From NCBI GenBank assembly GCA_024195265.1, contig JAJLRJ010000005.1, positions 46,369,515 to 46,433,514 on the forward strand: 64,000 nucleotides of DNA. Reading direction: 5' to 3'. The translations under genes were made by a program, and so were the position numbers. This DNA is from Dendrophyllia cribrosa (taxonomy: Eukaryota > Cnidaria > Anthozoa > Scleractinia > Dendrophylliidae). Shown here piece by piece: positions 1 to 10,649 of the stretch (positions within the stretch are counted from its first letter, which is position 1; every line of letters begins with the position of its first letter). Under the pieces are notes generated by a model. The model was not told the DNA's origin. It saw nothing but the letters and a program-made list of their open reading frames with translations, and did not search any database.

Positions 1-2
1 AA

Positions 3-1973
3 AACATCGTAATCTTCCAAGCCGACAAAGGAGCCGCTGTTGTCGTACAAAATCGCAATGATTATCTTAAAGAAGCATACACCCAGCTTAATGGTGTAGA
101 CCAAAATGGTGACAAAGTCTACCAACAAGTGATTGGCGATCCTACTCCTGAGTTTCTAGGCAAAGTGAAACAAGCAGTACAACAGGCCCTAGCTACGAAC
201 GTTATTGACCCAGATACTGCAAATTACCTAGTGGTAGAAAAAGCCCGACCAGGAAACATCTACTTTGTACCGAAAATCCATAAACCACAACGCCCACCAC
301 CAGCGCGGCCTATCTGCAACACTATTAACTCCGCTACGGCTAACATCTCCAAATGGGTAGATGGCCAACTCCAGCCACTGGTACAAAATCTACCATCTTA
401 CCTCAGGGACGATAATCACTTTCTAAGAAAAATAAACGAAATCAACAACAACCAAACATTACCTGCAGATACCTTATTAGTCACATGGGATGTCAAATCA
501 TTATACACCAACATCACACATGAAAATGGTATGAAAGCGTGCGAACACTACATGCGTGTCAACAAATATGACGAAAACAGGAAAACAACTGTCCTAAAGT
601 TTATAAAGCTGGTGCTCACATGCAACAACCTGACGTTCCAAGGAAACCATTACGTTCAACAAACAGGAACCGCTATGGGTACCAAGATGGCCCCTACATA
701 CGCAAATCTTTATATGGGACTGCTAGAGGAACAACTATTAGAGCATACCACCCTGAAACCATTGGTGTGGTTCAGATTCATTGATGATATCTTTTTCCTC
801 TGGACATTTGGTAAAACCAAACTTCAACAATTCTTTGATACTTGCAACAGCCTTGATCCACACATAAAATTTGAACAAACAGTATCTTCAAGTACCATCC
901 CCTTTCTTGACGTACAGGTGATCCTTGATAACGGCAAGATCAAAACGGATCTCTACACCAAACCCACGGACACCCACCAGTACCTAAATTGGACTAGCTG
1001 TCATCCGCGCCACACTAAGGCTGCCATCCCATACAGTTTGGCTCTTAGACTCCGCCGCATCTGCTCGGAGAATGATTTCTTCGAAACACGAGCGCGTGAA
1101 CTTTTCAACATCTTACTTGACCGGGGTTACAAACGCAAACACATTAAAGAGTCAATTGCAAAGGCAAGACAAACGTCCAGGAGTGATGCGCTACACATGG
1201 AGAATCAAAAGAACAACACGGAGCGGGTCCCACTCGTAGTCACCTATAATCCAGCGCTCGGATGTTTGAACAAAATCATCAAAGAATACCAACCCATATT
1301 GCACGCTTCACAAAGATGTAAGGAGGTCTTCCGTGACCCAACATTGATCTCTTTTCGCAAAGGGAGAAACCTCTCGGACCTACTCACCAGTAAACGATTA
1401 CCAGCGGAGCCTGACCACCACGCACAACTACTTAACAACATCGCCATACCAGAGCCTCCAGCCAGTACATGCCCAATTTGCAGCCGTAGTTTTCAAAACA
1501 ACAGAAACTTGAAAATTCACTTCGCACGCACACACAAGACAACCCTACCCAACAGCAAAAATCAACCCGGATTCTGTCCGTGTAATTCTGACCCAAGGTG
1601 TGCGTCATGCAAGCATTATGGAGAGTTTACACAAACCATCAAAAGTAAAAACACCGGTGAAACCTTTCAAATACATCAAAACATCACCTGCCGAACAACA
1701 AACGTGATTTACGTGATCACCTGCATGAAATGTAAAGAACAGTATGTAGGGGAAACATCTAACTGCATAAGAACACGTGCAAATCAACACCGTTCGGATA
1801 TCAGTACCGGTAATAAAAACATCCCAACAGTTAGACACTTCAGAGCGTGTGGGTTGCAGCACTTTAAACTAACTGTGGTTGAAAAAGTCAGACGACACGA
1901 TACGGAGACAAGGCGTGCGAGGGAAAATTTATGGATTGAACGTATAAAACCTGCCATAAACGGCCAGTCTTAA
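3..1973 (+). CDS. Penelope-like reverse transcriptase with GIY-YIG endonuclease (5' partial)
   Basis: The frame is open from base 3, so the start lies off the window; 656 codons are visible. The N-terminal part carries the PLE signature ADKGAAVVV. Reverse transcriptase motifs follow in order: WDVKSLYTNI (motif A), GTAMGTKMAPTYANLYM (motif B), FRFIDDIFFLW (catalytic DD, motif C) and IPFLDVQV. A C2H2 finger (CPICSRSF, then HFARTH) precedes the C-terminal GIY-YIG nuclease, seen as VIYVITC followed by YVGET. In this family the nuclease nicks the target and the polymerase copies element RNA there. I see no frameshift or internal stop, so the visible part may be young. Low-frequency ORFs on the opposite strand are shadows. 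Confidence 0.92.
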   Translation, partial: NIVIFQADKGAAVVVQNRNDYLKEAYTQLNGVDQNGDKVYQQVIGDPTPEFLGKVKQAVQQALATNVIDPDTANYLVVEKARPGNIYFVPKIHKPQRPPPARPICNTINSATANISKWVDGQLQPLVQNLPSYLRDDNHFLRKINEINNNQTLPADTLLVTWDVKSLYTNITHENGMKACEHYMRVNKYDENRKTTVLKFIKLVLTCNNLTFQGNHYVQQTGTAMGTKMAPTYANLYMGLLEEQLLEHTTLKPLVWFRFIDDIFFLWTFGKTKLQQFFDTCNSLDPHIKFEQTVSSSTIPFLDVQVILDNGKIKTDLYTKPTDTHQYLNWTSCHPRHTKAAIPYSLALRLRRICSENDFFETRARELFNILLDRGYKRKHIKESIAKARQTSRSDALHMENQKNNTERVPLVVTYNPALGCLNKIIKEYQPILHASQRCKEVFRDPTLISFRKGRNLSDLLTSKRLPAEPDHHAQLLNNIAIPEPPASTCPICSRSFQNNRNLKIHFARTHKTTLPNSKNQPGFCPCNSDPRCASCKHYGEFTQTIKSKNTGETFQIHQNITCRTTNVIYVITCMKCKEQYVGETSNCIRTRANQHRSDISTGNKNIPTVRHFRACGLQHFKLTVVEKVRRHDTETRRARENLWIERIKPAINGQS

Positions 1974-2162
1974 GCAGTTAACATTTTGTGCACGCGCGCG
2001 CGCATGTCGGTTTGTTTTATTCCATTACGTTATTCAAATGCGCGCTGCAGCCAATAAGGTTTAATTGTTTAATCGTATGCGAGTTCGTATTTGCAACGAA
2101 CCGCATTTCCGTTAATAGCAAATTTTGAAATGTTGTAAGCAAGCCATAATGCAATAATTCTC

Positions 2163-2192
2163 CTGAAGAAGGCCGTGAGGCCGAAACGTTGA
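2163..2192 (+). ncRNA. Hammerhead-ribozyme-like core in PLE tail
   Basis: CTGAAGA, a GGCC/GGCC stem capped by GTGA, then GAAACG: this matches the hammerhead core CUGANGA - stem II - GAAA. PLEs are known to carry minimal type I hammerhead motifs in their terminal repeats. Stem III would be very short, so cleavage activity cannot be judged from sequence. Confidence 0.5.
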
Positions 2193-2253
2193 GAATAAAT
2201 CTGTCAAAAGTCTTGACTGGAGTCGGAGCTTATTGTTTTACAAGTGAAAATTC

Positions 2254-2276
2254 TATATATATATATATATATATAT
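2254..2276. repeat. (TA)n microsatellite
   Basis: About 11 TA units between the PLE 3' end and the next inverted repeat. Confidence 0.9.
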
Positions 2277-2478
2277 AAACCGAAAATGTGAGGGTCAAGA
2301 GTCCAACTCCAATGTAGCTTTGCTGGTTTATTCGCTCGACGTTTTGACCATAACGGTCTTCATCAGGAGCATCTGAGGTATATACCTCCTGATAAAGACC
2401 GTTATGATCGAAACGTCGAGCGAATAAACCAGCAAAGCTACATTGGAGTTGGACTCTTGACCCTCACATTTTCGGTTT
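2277..2478. repeat. Palindrome of two PLE-type ends, head to head
   Basis: Two ~95-bp arms are near-perfect reverse complements around about position 2377. Each arm carries a hammerhead-like string (CTGATGAAGACC or CTGATAAAGACC, a GACC/GGTC-type stem, then AAAACGTCGAG or GAAACGTCGAG) followed by AATAAACC. This differs from the family at 1-2251. It looks like a foldback remnant built from two PLE terminal repeats; each copy has one change in the ribozyme core. Confidence 0.75.
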
Positions 2479-2681
2479 TATTTACGATTATTTCAAGTGT
2501 CCACAATCGCTTTAGTGATCCTCCAGCAAGCATTATATATTTTAAAAGTACAATACAGTGCAGTACCACATCTAACCCCACTGATAAATAAAAATAACGA
2601 TTGAATAAAAGTATGTCGTTTTCTTTCAACCGTACTTATCTTTTATATTTAGCCGTTCTAACGCAATACAATTGAATTAGC

Positions 2682-2753
2682 TAGCCTGTGTACAGCCACC
2701 ACCTTCCCTCAAGGAAAAATCTCTTTAGGGATTGGGTGGCTCTACACAGGCTA
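2682..2753. mobile_element. 72-bp MITE with TAGCCTG termini
   Basis: The 19-bp terminal inverted repeats TAGCCTGTGTACAGCCACC and GGTGGCTCTACACAGGCTA differ at one position. The flanks tgaattagc and agaattagt share seven bases, consistent with a decayed 9-bp Mutator-type target duplication. The TAGCCTG end is shared with the elements at 45,315 and 51,173. Confidence 0.6.
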
Positions 2754-3214
2754 AGAATTAGTCAAATTGCCCGTAACAACGACGTTAACTTTCTATGAGA
2801 TTGTTTCAGTTTGGATGGGAAAACTCTGCATTATTTGTAATAATTGGTGTCTGTTTTAAGATTAATCCCTAGTATTGCATTGCGCATCACTACTGCGCAA
2901 AATAACTTGCATCATTTGTGCATGCACAAGCGCGCGCGCATTCCGAAGCAATAGGGTTTCCTTTGGGAATTCAGCTCCCCTAGTAAATAAGTGGTTGTTT
3001 TCTTCTAAACGAGCATGGTGACCTATCTTTTTTACTCTCCATTATATATCCAAATTTGAAGAATTTTTCATTGGTAGATTTTGAAATATTCTCATAGAAT
3101 CACTTTTACAATCTAGATTTTAGCGTTTCACTGGGAGGTGCAGATGCTGAAATTGCCTTATGAGTTCATTAAGTTTCTCTTTTTCGGTAACTTTAAGGCT
3201 TTTGACGATGACAT

Positions 3215-4465
3215 TGTTCTCCTATCATAACAATAATATTTCAATATGATAGTAATGGTTGCCTCTTAGCAAATAAGTTATATACTACAATGCTATAATA
3301 TGAAAACGGGCATGGCGATCACACCTTCTGTTTATTAATATATATTTTTGATGCACTAGATGTAATAAATAACTGTGCAAAGTTTTAGACAATTTTCAAC
3401 TTTTTATAACTTCTTTTTTGATGGAATCACCTTAACCCTTTCACCCCCACAGTCAGTTGTGGAGACATGTACAGGGGCGGATCTAAGGAAGGGGTGCAGG
3501 GGGTGTGCACCCCCCAGAGATGATCTGCATCTTTCTAATATAACTTTTAAAATTTGTTTGCGTCACCCTTCAGTTACGTCATTCTTTAGAGGTGCACCCC
3601 TCCTAAGAAAAATCCTGGATGCACCCCTCCTAAGAAAAATCCTGGAACCGCCCCTGAATTGTAGTGTAGTTCTAACTTTTAAGTCTGTAGATGAAATCCT
3701 ATGGTGTGACCATTCAAATGAAACCTCTTCAGCAGTACTTTTGCATGAACCATTTGTGTTCTAATATTTTACAAAATGAAATTTGGAATTCTTCTTTAAT
3801 TTTGATGTTTGATATATTACTTTAAGTTCTTCAATCTTGCTCTACCTGTTCCAAGTTTTCCTCCACATTCGTTGTATCTATAAGTAATAAAAAAAATAAC
3901 AAACGTAAAACACTTCTACTTTGCCTGATTTTAAGAAAAAGGAGGACAAAATAAGGTTCCCTGCAACAAAAATTTCTCACATCTTTGCCAAAAATGTCGT
4001 CAATTTGTTGATAAGAATATTGCCAATATCTTGGTAAGAATGATTCACTAAGAAATTTTCTTGTGCAGCTTGTGTGCAATTTTGAAGCACTTTTAATACA
4101 GTGACTGTTATAAAAGTTTTATTTTGTGGCCATTTGCATTCTACATCATGAATTGAATTATGTGATAAACTAATAATATTGCTTGCTTAAACTATCCACG
4201 TTGACACAAATGCAAAATTGGGTGCATTTTTCCGTATCTTACCCATATAACTGAATGATGGACAAAAGCTTGTAACAATGTTTTCTAAGCAAAGCGTAAA
4301 TATACACTATATGAGTCTGTTTGGTGCAGGGCTAAAACTTAACTCCAGAATATGGTGGCCAGCTGCGCCACTCACTCTCAACAAACTTAGTCACCCAGGC
4401 CAGAATTAAATGGCCCTTAATTTTAATTATTCGGATGGAAACAAACGCCTTTTTTATATTATTGT
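3215..4465. repeat. Dispersed repeat block, copy 1
   Basis: About 1.2 kb that aligns by eye along its length with 10,650-12,230; shared landmarks are ttctcctatcataaca, gaaaacgggcatgg, ctatggtgtgacc and ggccagctgcgccactcac. A shorter third copy lies at 56,540-56,683. No coding capacity is convincing. Copy 1 carries the MITE at 3472 but lacks the 405-bp MITE of copy 2; its intact TTAA is at 3335-3338. Confidence 0.8.
3472..3656. mobile_element. hAT-like MITE inserted in repeat copy 1
   Basis: Termini CAGGGGCGGATC and GAACCGCCCCTG are inverted repeats. The two related blocks at 11,350 and 56,573 run uninterrupted (acatgtagtgtag, acaagtagtgtag), which are empty sites. Inside, a 24-bp unit (gcacccctcctaag...) occurs twice in tandem at 3595-3642. 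The 8-bp target duplication expected of hAT is only partly preserved. Confidence 0.7.
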
Positions 4466-4965
4466 ACTGTTTGGAAGTTTATTTTGCTCCTCTATTGTAA
4501 TTGACATATTGTAATAAAGTTAAAGAAAAAAATAGTAAAACAATAAAGACAATAACTACTTTTCTGGGGAAACAATTTTTGTTATTATTATTGTTAGTGC
4601 CATTAGTGCCTTAGTTTTTGCTTGGGGTAGGACGGCATTTGTACAGCTATAAAATACAAATTTAGTGTTAGTTGTTTTAGCCTACAAGTAATCCATTACT
4701 TAATATTAAGATTTCCAGCACAGATAATTAATTACTCTAGGGAGCAAGGATTCAGATGCAAAATTATATTCTCAAAAATTATTTTGTTATAAAATAACAG
4801 ATCTTCTTCTTCTTTGTTCAATCTGCGCCTCTTCGCAGTTTCGGGCTTTGATTCATTTCCTTGGAAAAAAAGTAAAATGTACAGTCATGTAGCTAAATAA
4901 TGAACATTAATTTTGTGTTTCTAGTAGGCGAGCATGTATGCATGTGTCCCTCATTAAAGTCATTG

Positions 4966-4986
4966 TCATCATCATCATCATCATCA

Positions 4987-5019
<33 letters not shown>
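4966..5019. repeat. Compound (TCA)n(TTA)n microsatellite
   Basis: About six TCA units run into about twelve TTA units. The short frame across it is not a gene. Confidence 0.9.
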
Positions 5020-6534
5020 GGTCTTCCTTTCAACCCAATTTGTTTAACAGTTGCGTTGACTTTTGTTTTTTGTCATGACTCTGACTACTTTCAAAGGAAT
5101 CTTTATTGGTTTTCATTTTCTTGAAACTAAAGGCGTGGCTCACTGAGCCAGAGAGAAATCTCAACACTTTATTGCCAATGGTACTTGCTGTCTGTGAGAA
5201 AGGCCAGTGTCTATCAATAAATCGTGCTGCAGAACGAAAAACAAGTGTACAAGAGCGAATACGTGGAGAATAGAACGATGTGACATGCAGGATGACACAT
5301 CGCATCACAGAAACAGAAATAAAATTGCGTCTCTAATTAGGAATTTGACAGGTTCCTTTGACAATAAACGCTAATAATTCTGTTAGAGTTGATTTAGCTG
5401 AGGCGACCCGGCAACCAAAACTACGATTGGACCGTGTGCGAAAAAAATGGGTACTTTCCAATGACATTTTCATACGTTCTCTCCCGTACCGTAACAAAGC
5501 TTTTCTTTTCTCTAGAGAGCGAATACCCCGAACATTTAAAGAGAGCGTTTTGAAATTTAAACACTTCCAACATTCTCGAACTTATATTAATATAGTTAGG
5601 TTGGATCTATTGTCTCTCGTAGTAGCATACACCATTACAGTGCGACCACACGAACCAAGGCCACCCAGACAAACTTTGAGACAAATTGAAATTAGCCAAT
5701 CACAAGTTGAGACTAGACAATGAAATAGCGCAAAATTATACTTGACCAGTTCAAATTCTGAACAGTGCGTTGCGAACCTTCGATATCCATAAATTTTTCA
5801 TTACCCAAATGATAACAATGAAGAATTGTCATGCTTGCATACTTCAAGCTGGAAAATGTTATGACAACGTCTGGGTTGGCCGGAATCAAAGCCAGCAGTA
5901 AAGAAATTTTGAGCAATCCGAAGTAACGTGACGGCCGCTAATTTCAAAACCAGGCACAGCGAGCGATTCACAATGTACATTCAAGCTGTAATTTCTAACT
6001 TTTTCTAAGGTTCCATTTCTATGTGAGAGCGATTCTTCATAAATCGGAAACTTTTTGTCGATTTGTTAATTTTTTCACTCTCCCCTAGCTGGTCCCGGCT
6101 CCTTGTGTCTTGAGAAAATCACAATTAGTTTAGGACTTCAAAACTTCAACCCTGTATAGTAGGGAACAGAGAGACGACGATGGGATTTTATAAGTTGTTA
6201 TTATTATGTTGCAGGGGCGGCGCCAAGAGTCTAACATTGCTGGGGCATAAATGAGTGGAAAGACAATATGCGCGCGACTGGGCCCATATGGAACGTTCGT
6301 TGATGTCAATTTCTTTGCATCTGTTTGCCTGACGTTAAAACGTTTTTCAAAACGCAAGAGGGCATTTATTGCTCAAAATAATCCTAAAAAGAGACTTGAG
6401 GGAATCTGAAAAGTAGTAAGGAGAGTAATAAGGTACAGTCATGCTCGAATACAGATAATAATAGATGCACAGCAGATAACTACGAAATGTATAAATCACG
6501 GAGGAATGTATTGCGCATTGATTTGAAATCATTA
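5020..6534. other. No gene seen
   Basis: AT-rich sequence with only short unrelated open frames and no recognisable protein motif, tRNA or terminal repeat. Confidence 0.5.
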
Positions 6535-6538
6535 TTAA

Positions 6539-6719
6539 AGGCTGGTTTTCACTAGCGCATAAGCATAAGCACAAGCCAACATACGCAGACTCAGTAACGT
6601 GTTGATCATTAGTGCCTATTGCTCTGTTTTGTTCAAACAATTGGAACTAATGATCAACATGTTACTGAGTCTGCGTATGTTGGCTTGTGCTTATGCTTAT
6701 GCGCTAGTGAAAACCAGCC
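6539..6719. mobile_element. 181-bp palindromic MITE at a TTAA target
   Basis: Arms of about 75 bp beginning GGCTGGTTTTCACTAGCG are nearly perfect inverted repeats around a ~30-bp centre. TTAA occurs at both edges (6535-6538, 6720-6723), as in piggyBac-type non-autonomous elements. Confidence 0.7.
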
Positions 6720-6723
6720 TTAA

Positions 6724-7790
6724 GTATAACTAAAAAAACTGAATTTGTAACGCAAACGTTTCGGCCGGTTCGTTCGTCGTCTTCGTCTTTTAATTTAAAG
6801 GCGTTCCAGTGAATCAATGTCAATGAAACTTTCAGATAATATTTTGCACATCGGTAAGCATGCTTGGTCAACGTTTTAAGAAAATCCATCGAGCCGTTGC
6901 AAAAGCGGTTATAATCGAAAATACCCAAAAATTGCACATGAAGCAATGTTAGGAAAAAGTTAGTAATCATGATGGCAAAATAGAAAGTAAACAAAACTTT
7001 GAAGGTGTACAATCGTAACATCAAGCTACTTTTTGACACTATCTTTAAGTAATTTTACAAAACCAGTGTTAATCTCTCAATCAATTTATTACCAGTACAC
7101 AAACAGTAAGGTTTGAAATGTTATTACGATTTATTTGAAATCAAACATACATAATTTTTTTATTCTTGTAAAATATATATGCCATATACCATATGTTAAG
7201 ATGTCTATGTGGGATTTTCAATACGAAATCTTAAACGGGAAAAATTTCACTTTCACTGATTTCGAGGTTTCTTGTTTATCGTTGTCGTGGTAATATCGAT
7301 TTTACCAGCATATGTATTTAGCCAAACTTCAATTCAAAACCAGTTGGTGGTGACAATTTCACGTTGATCTGAATTGGATAAGACCGCTTAAAAGCCGATT
7401 GAAATATGTAGGTATGGTCTCCAGAAAACTAAGAGACCGCTAGAATGATTCCTAAATTCGGCCATGCGATATGGACTCTTAAGCTACCGAATCAGGTTAC
7501 TGAATAGAATGACAACAACAGGAACAGGAAATTATTACTAAAAATAATAACTTCCTATTCCACCTCAGTGTCACTTATGACAGCGTTGACGAGGCAGCCA
7601 AAGCCGAGTGTCCTTCGATTGTTTTGATATAAAGGACGCGTATAATCTCGAAATGGCCTTTTACCGTGAGTGAATCAACAACTCAGACAAAATGTGAAGA
7701 GCGAAAGCAAGAGAAAGACAGTAAAAACAGAGAGCGAGGAAAAAAATCAAACGTGTGAGTCGAACTCGTTAACTCATTAACAACGCTGCA
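6724..7790. other. No gene seen
   Basis: AT-rich intergenic sequence; open frames are short and without known motifs. Confidence 0.45.
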
Positions 7791-7799
7791 ATGGAGCGC

Positions 7800-8275
7800 A
7801 ACGCTTAGCGCGTTGCGCTATACAATTCAACTTTAAGTAGTGCTGCGACATAATAACTATCGTAAACTTCGTTGTTCTGCGGCATTGGCTCTTTCCCGCA
7901 TAGAATATCTTTGGTTTCAAGAATAGAGGAGGGGCTGATGGTTCATAATTATATTTCAGTATAAAAATAAAGAAAACCATTTGCATCAAATAAATTTTAG
8001 GAAATGTTCATGCTTACCCAATCAAAATAGCAGAAGACAATAGCTAATAATTTTGCTTCTTTGGTGAAGTTCCCCAAATGCAATATCTTTTAAAAATTGG
8101 ATGTAGTGCGATTGGGCCTCAAATTACTTGATTCCTTAAAATAATTAGACAAAATGCACCTTGAACCTTAACTTCTTAGCGGTTTTTGACTCTAGGCCAA
8201 TCAGATCACTAGTTGTAACAATGAAAAAAGTTGACATTGCCGTTCAGCACTTTCCTTCTTATGCGGATAATTACT
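7800..8275 (-). repeat. Dispersed repeat: paralogue of the Polinton insertion target
   Basis: Read on the minus strand, this stretch is continuous with both flanks of the Polinton: about 8114-8275 matches the left flank (26,560-26,733) and 7840-8110 the right flank (43,848-44,110). The junction word GATTG at 8110-8114, CAATC on the other strand, is present once here and twice around the Polinton. It is therefore an internal empty-site control. I do not recognise the family of the repeat. Confidence 0.85.
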
Positions 8276-8564
8276 TAAAGTCTGTGAACTTTAAGAGTAA
8301 ATGCCTTTGTTATTCCGTATCGACATTACATACATACATACATACATACTTTATTTGATAAGTAGGTTGGATAAAAAGGCAGCCAAAGGGCTGATGTGGA
8401 CCTACTATACTAAAAAGTAAGAATTACATTTATAAAAATTACATTTATAAAATTAGAACTAGTAAATATATGTAGACCTACTATATAATACTAAAAAGTA
8501 AGAATTACATAATTTATAAAATTAAAACTAGTATATACAAATAAGTCAGAGTTATGAAATTAAA

Positions 8565-9358
8565 TTAAAAATATACAAAATCATCCTTTTTCTTAGTCAC
8601 TACTGTTATCCCTTTATCAAATGAGAAATTGTCAATAATTTTAACATGTTTACGTAAAATTTGTTTAAAAGAATAAAAATTTTCTGGTACTTTAACTAGT
8701 CTATTTATAAAATTCCAAATTACAGGACCTCTGTATTGTAGGGTGTTTCTGCCAGTCTCTGATTTAAATCTTATGATGTTAAATTGGTTAGGAACACGAG
8801 AAGATCTAGAAGTTACTCTTTTAGAAAACAGTTCACGTATTGAATGGGTTATTGTTTCATAATATACTTTGTGCATAAGTAACAGTACAGATTTTTTGTA
8901 GAAGTAAGAGATGGGCATCCAATTAGATTTCATCAGACATGTGTTATCTGCCGTCGTTGAATTTAGGTTATTCACAATACGAGCTGCTCTTGCATGAATA
9001 TGGTTTAGAGAATTCAGTGCAGAAGGAGAACAATTTCCCCATACTGATATTCCGTATACGTTACACTGGGGATGACTGTTTTAAAATATATTTCCTCGAG
9101 AACCTTCTTGGGAAGGATTTTCAATCTCTTAAGCGCTCCAACCTTCTGTGTGAAATGTTTCTTTACTGAGTCAATGTGCACAGACCATGTCAGCTTGTTG
9201 TCGATTTTAACTCCAAGGCAAGTGGTATAATTAACCAGATCAATGTGGCCAGTGTTAAAGTAAAGAGGAGTTATAGGCCCAACAAAAGAGGTCTTTCTTA
9301 GTATCATTGCCTCAGTTTTGATTGGGTGGATGGTAAGCTGATTTTTAACACTCCACAT
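8565..9358 (-). pseudogene. Non-LTR reverse transcriptase, thumb and C-terminal part (frameshifted)
   Basis: Two frames continue the polymerase. Positions 9358-9014 encode LTIHPIKTEAMILRK and CLGVKIDNKLTWSVHID, the conserved block downstream of YADD in CR1/RTE-type enzymes. Positions 8975-8565 encode the usual C-terminal block (SVLLLMHKVYYE, ETGRNTLQYRGPVIWNFI). At least two indels separate these pieces from each other and from the catalytic part. Confidence 0.75.
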
Positions 9359-9380
9359 GAGACTTGCTCCATTGTTTTGT

Positions 9381-10175
9381 TTAGTGATGACATAACCTCA
9401 TCAACATTTGGACTGTAGTGTCATCTGCATACATGTAGAGATCTCCCGAATCAATGTGGTCAGGGAGATCATTAACATATATGGTGTACAGCCTGGGGCC
9501 AAGAAGCAAGCCTTGAGGGACTCCATAGCGTACATAGTCAGTGGAAGACCTACAATTATTTACTTCAGTAAATTGGCGTCTATCAGTCAGATAGCTCATT
9601 AGCCATTCATGAAGAGGTCCTGAAATTCCAATGGCGTGTAATTTATATGATAATATATAATGGGGGACAGTGTCAAAGGCTTTTTGGAAATCAATAAAAA
9701 CTGCTCCAACTGTTAGACCATTGTCAATTGCTGTCTTCCATCTCTCAGTCATTGAGGTAAGCATTCCTTCAGTTGATAATCCTTTGCTAAACCCCCATTG
9801 TTTACAGCTTTTTGTGCCACAGCTGTTAAGATGAGTATCAATTATGGTGCATATCTGACTTTCAAGCAGCTTGCTGGGGATACCTAATAACGATATTGGT
9901 CTATAATTTGAAACGTCTGCTGGGCTTCCTTTTTTGAAGATAGCATTAACTTTTGCAATTTTCCATGGGTTAGGAAAGCTGGACTGAGCCATGCTGCTCT
10001 TAAATACAGTTACAATGCCCTCTAGAGCAGATGAACCCGCAATAGCTAAACTACGAGAAGAGATGCCATCAGGGCCAGATGCTTTATTAGTTTTGATTGA
10101 CTTGATGTCAGCTATGAGCTTATTGATGTTGATTTCCAAGTCCTGTACAGTGGGGGTACAGTAGTTTAGAACGCT
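9381..10175 (-). pseudogene. Non-LTR reverse transcriptase, N-terminal and catalytic part
   Basis: About 260 codons hold the fingers/palm of a Jockey/CR1-type reverse transcriptase: KTNKASGPDGISSR, NYRPISLLGIPSKLLE, the motif A Asp in FIDFQKAFDTVPH, motif B GVPQGLLLGPRLYTIYVNDLP (GVPQG.LLGP) and motif C YADDTTV. The frame breaks just after the YADD box near 9381; the remainder continues in two other frames down to 8565. No endonuclease domain survives. A dead fragment. Confidence 0.85.
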
Positions 10176-10649
10176 TCGTTGATTTCATTCTTTGTTTCAC
10201 GGAACAAAGAATTCAATGGGTTCTTTTGTTTCTGTTTTCAACAGAAGACGCCGACCACGTTTTTTGACCCGATTTTTCTCGAAAACTAAGCGGAAACCAG
10301 CAAGAAAAACCCAGGAGTGTTCTTTAGGTAGATTGAAGGCCACATGCGAAAATTCAGGCACTTTCCAGCAAAAAAAGAAGACCCGAAAAGTCACCTACGG
10401 CATTTTTGCACACGCCTCTTTATTAATAGGGTAAAGAACAAACAAATATGCAGCCCTATTTGATAGTAATTGCGACACATTTAAAAAAATATAGAAAACA
10501 ATATAATATTGGCATGTTAAATTAATAGAATGAAGGCTAACTTTTAAAAAACACCTACTCACTTCCTGTCTGATCCACCAGCGGGGGATCGTCTTCCTTA
10601 TTTGCAGGTTTAAACACCAATCTGTACCACTTGTGTCCACCTGGACTGA

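Larger units (their letters stand above)
1..2251 (+). mobile_element. Penelope-like retroelement, 3' part
   Basis: The window opens inside a Penelope-like element: a reverse transcriptase/GIY-YIG reading frame, an untranslated tail with a hammerhead-like motif near 2163-2190, and an end at about 2251 against a (TA)n tract at 2254-2276. The 5' part lies outside the window. Insertion beside AT-rich simple repeats is common for PLEs. Confidence 0.85.
8325..10175 (-). mobile_element. 5'-truncated CR1/L2-type non-LTR retrotransposon
   Basis: Minus-strand reverse transcriptase in broken frames (10,139 to 8565), then a non-coding tail ending in an (ATGT)n tract at 8325-8352; microsatellite tails are typical of CR1-like elements. 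The frame closes around 10,185, marking 5' truncation. Confidence 0.8.

Noticed and set aside
4966..5019. Coding repeat (poly-Ser/poly-Tyr) protein
   Set aside because: The frame exists only because of the (TCA)n(TTA)n microsatellite.
5358..5723. 121-codon frame
   Set aside because: No motif, no splice context, and composition like the surrounding intergenic DNA.
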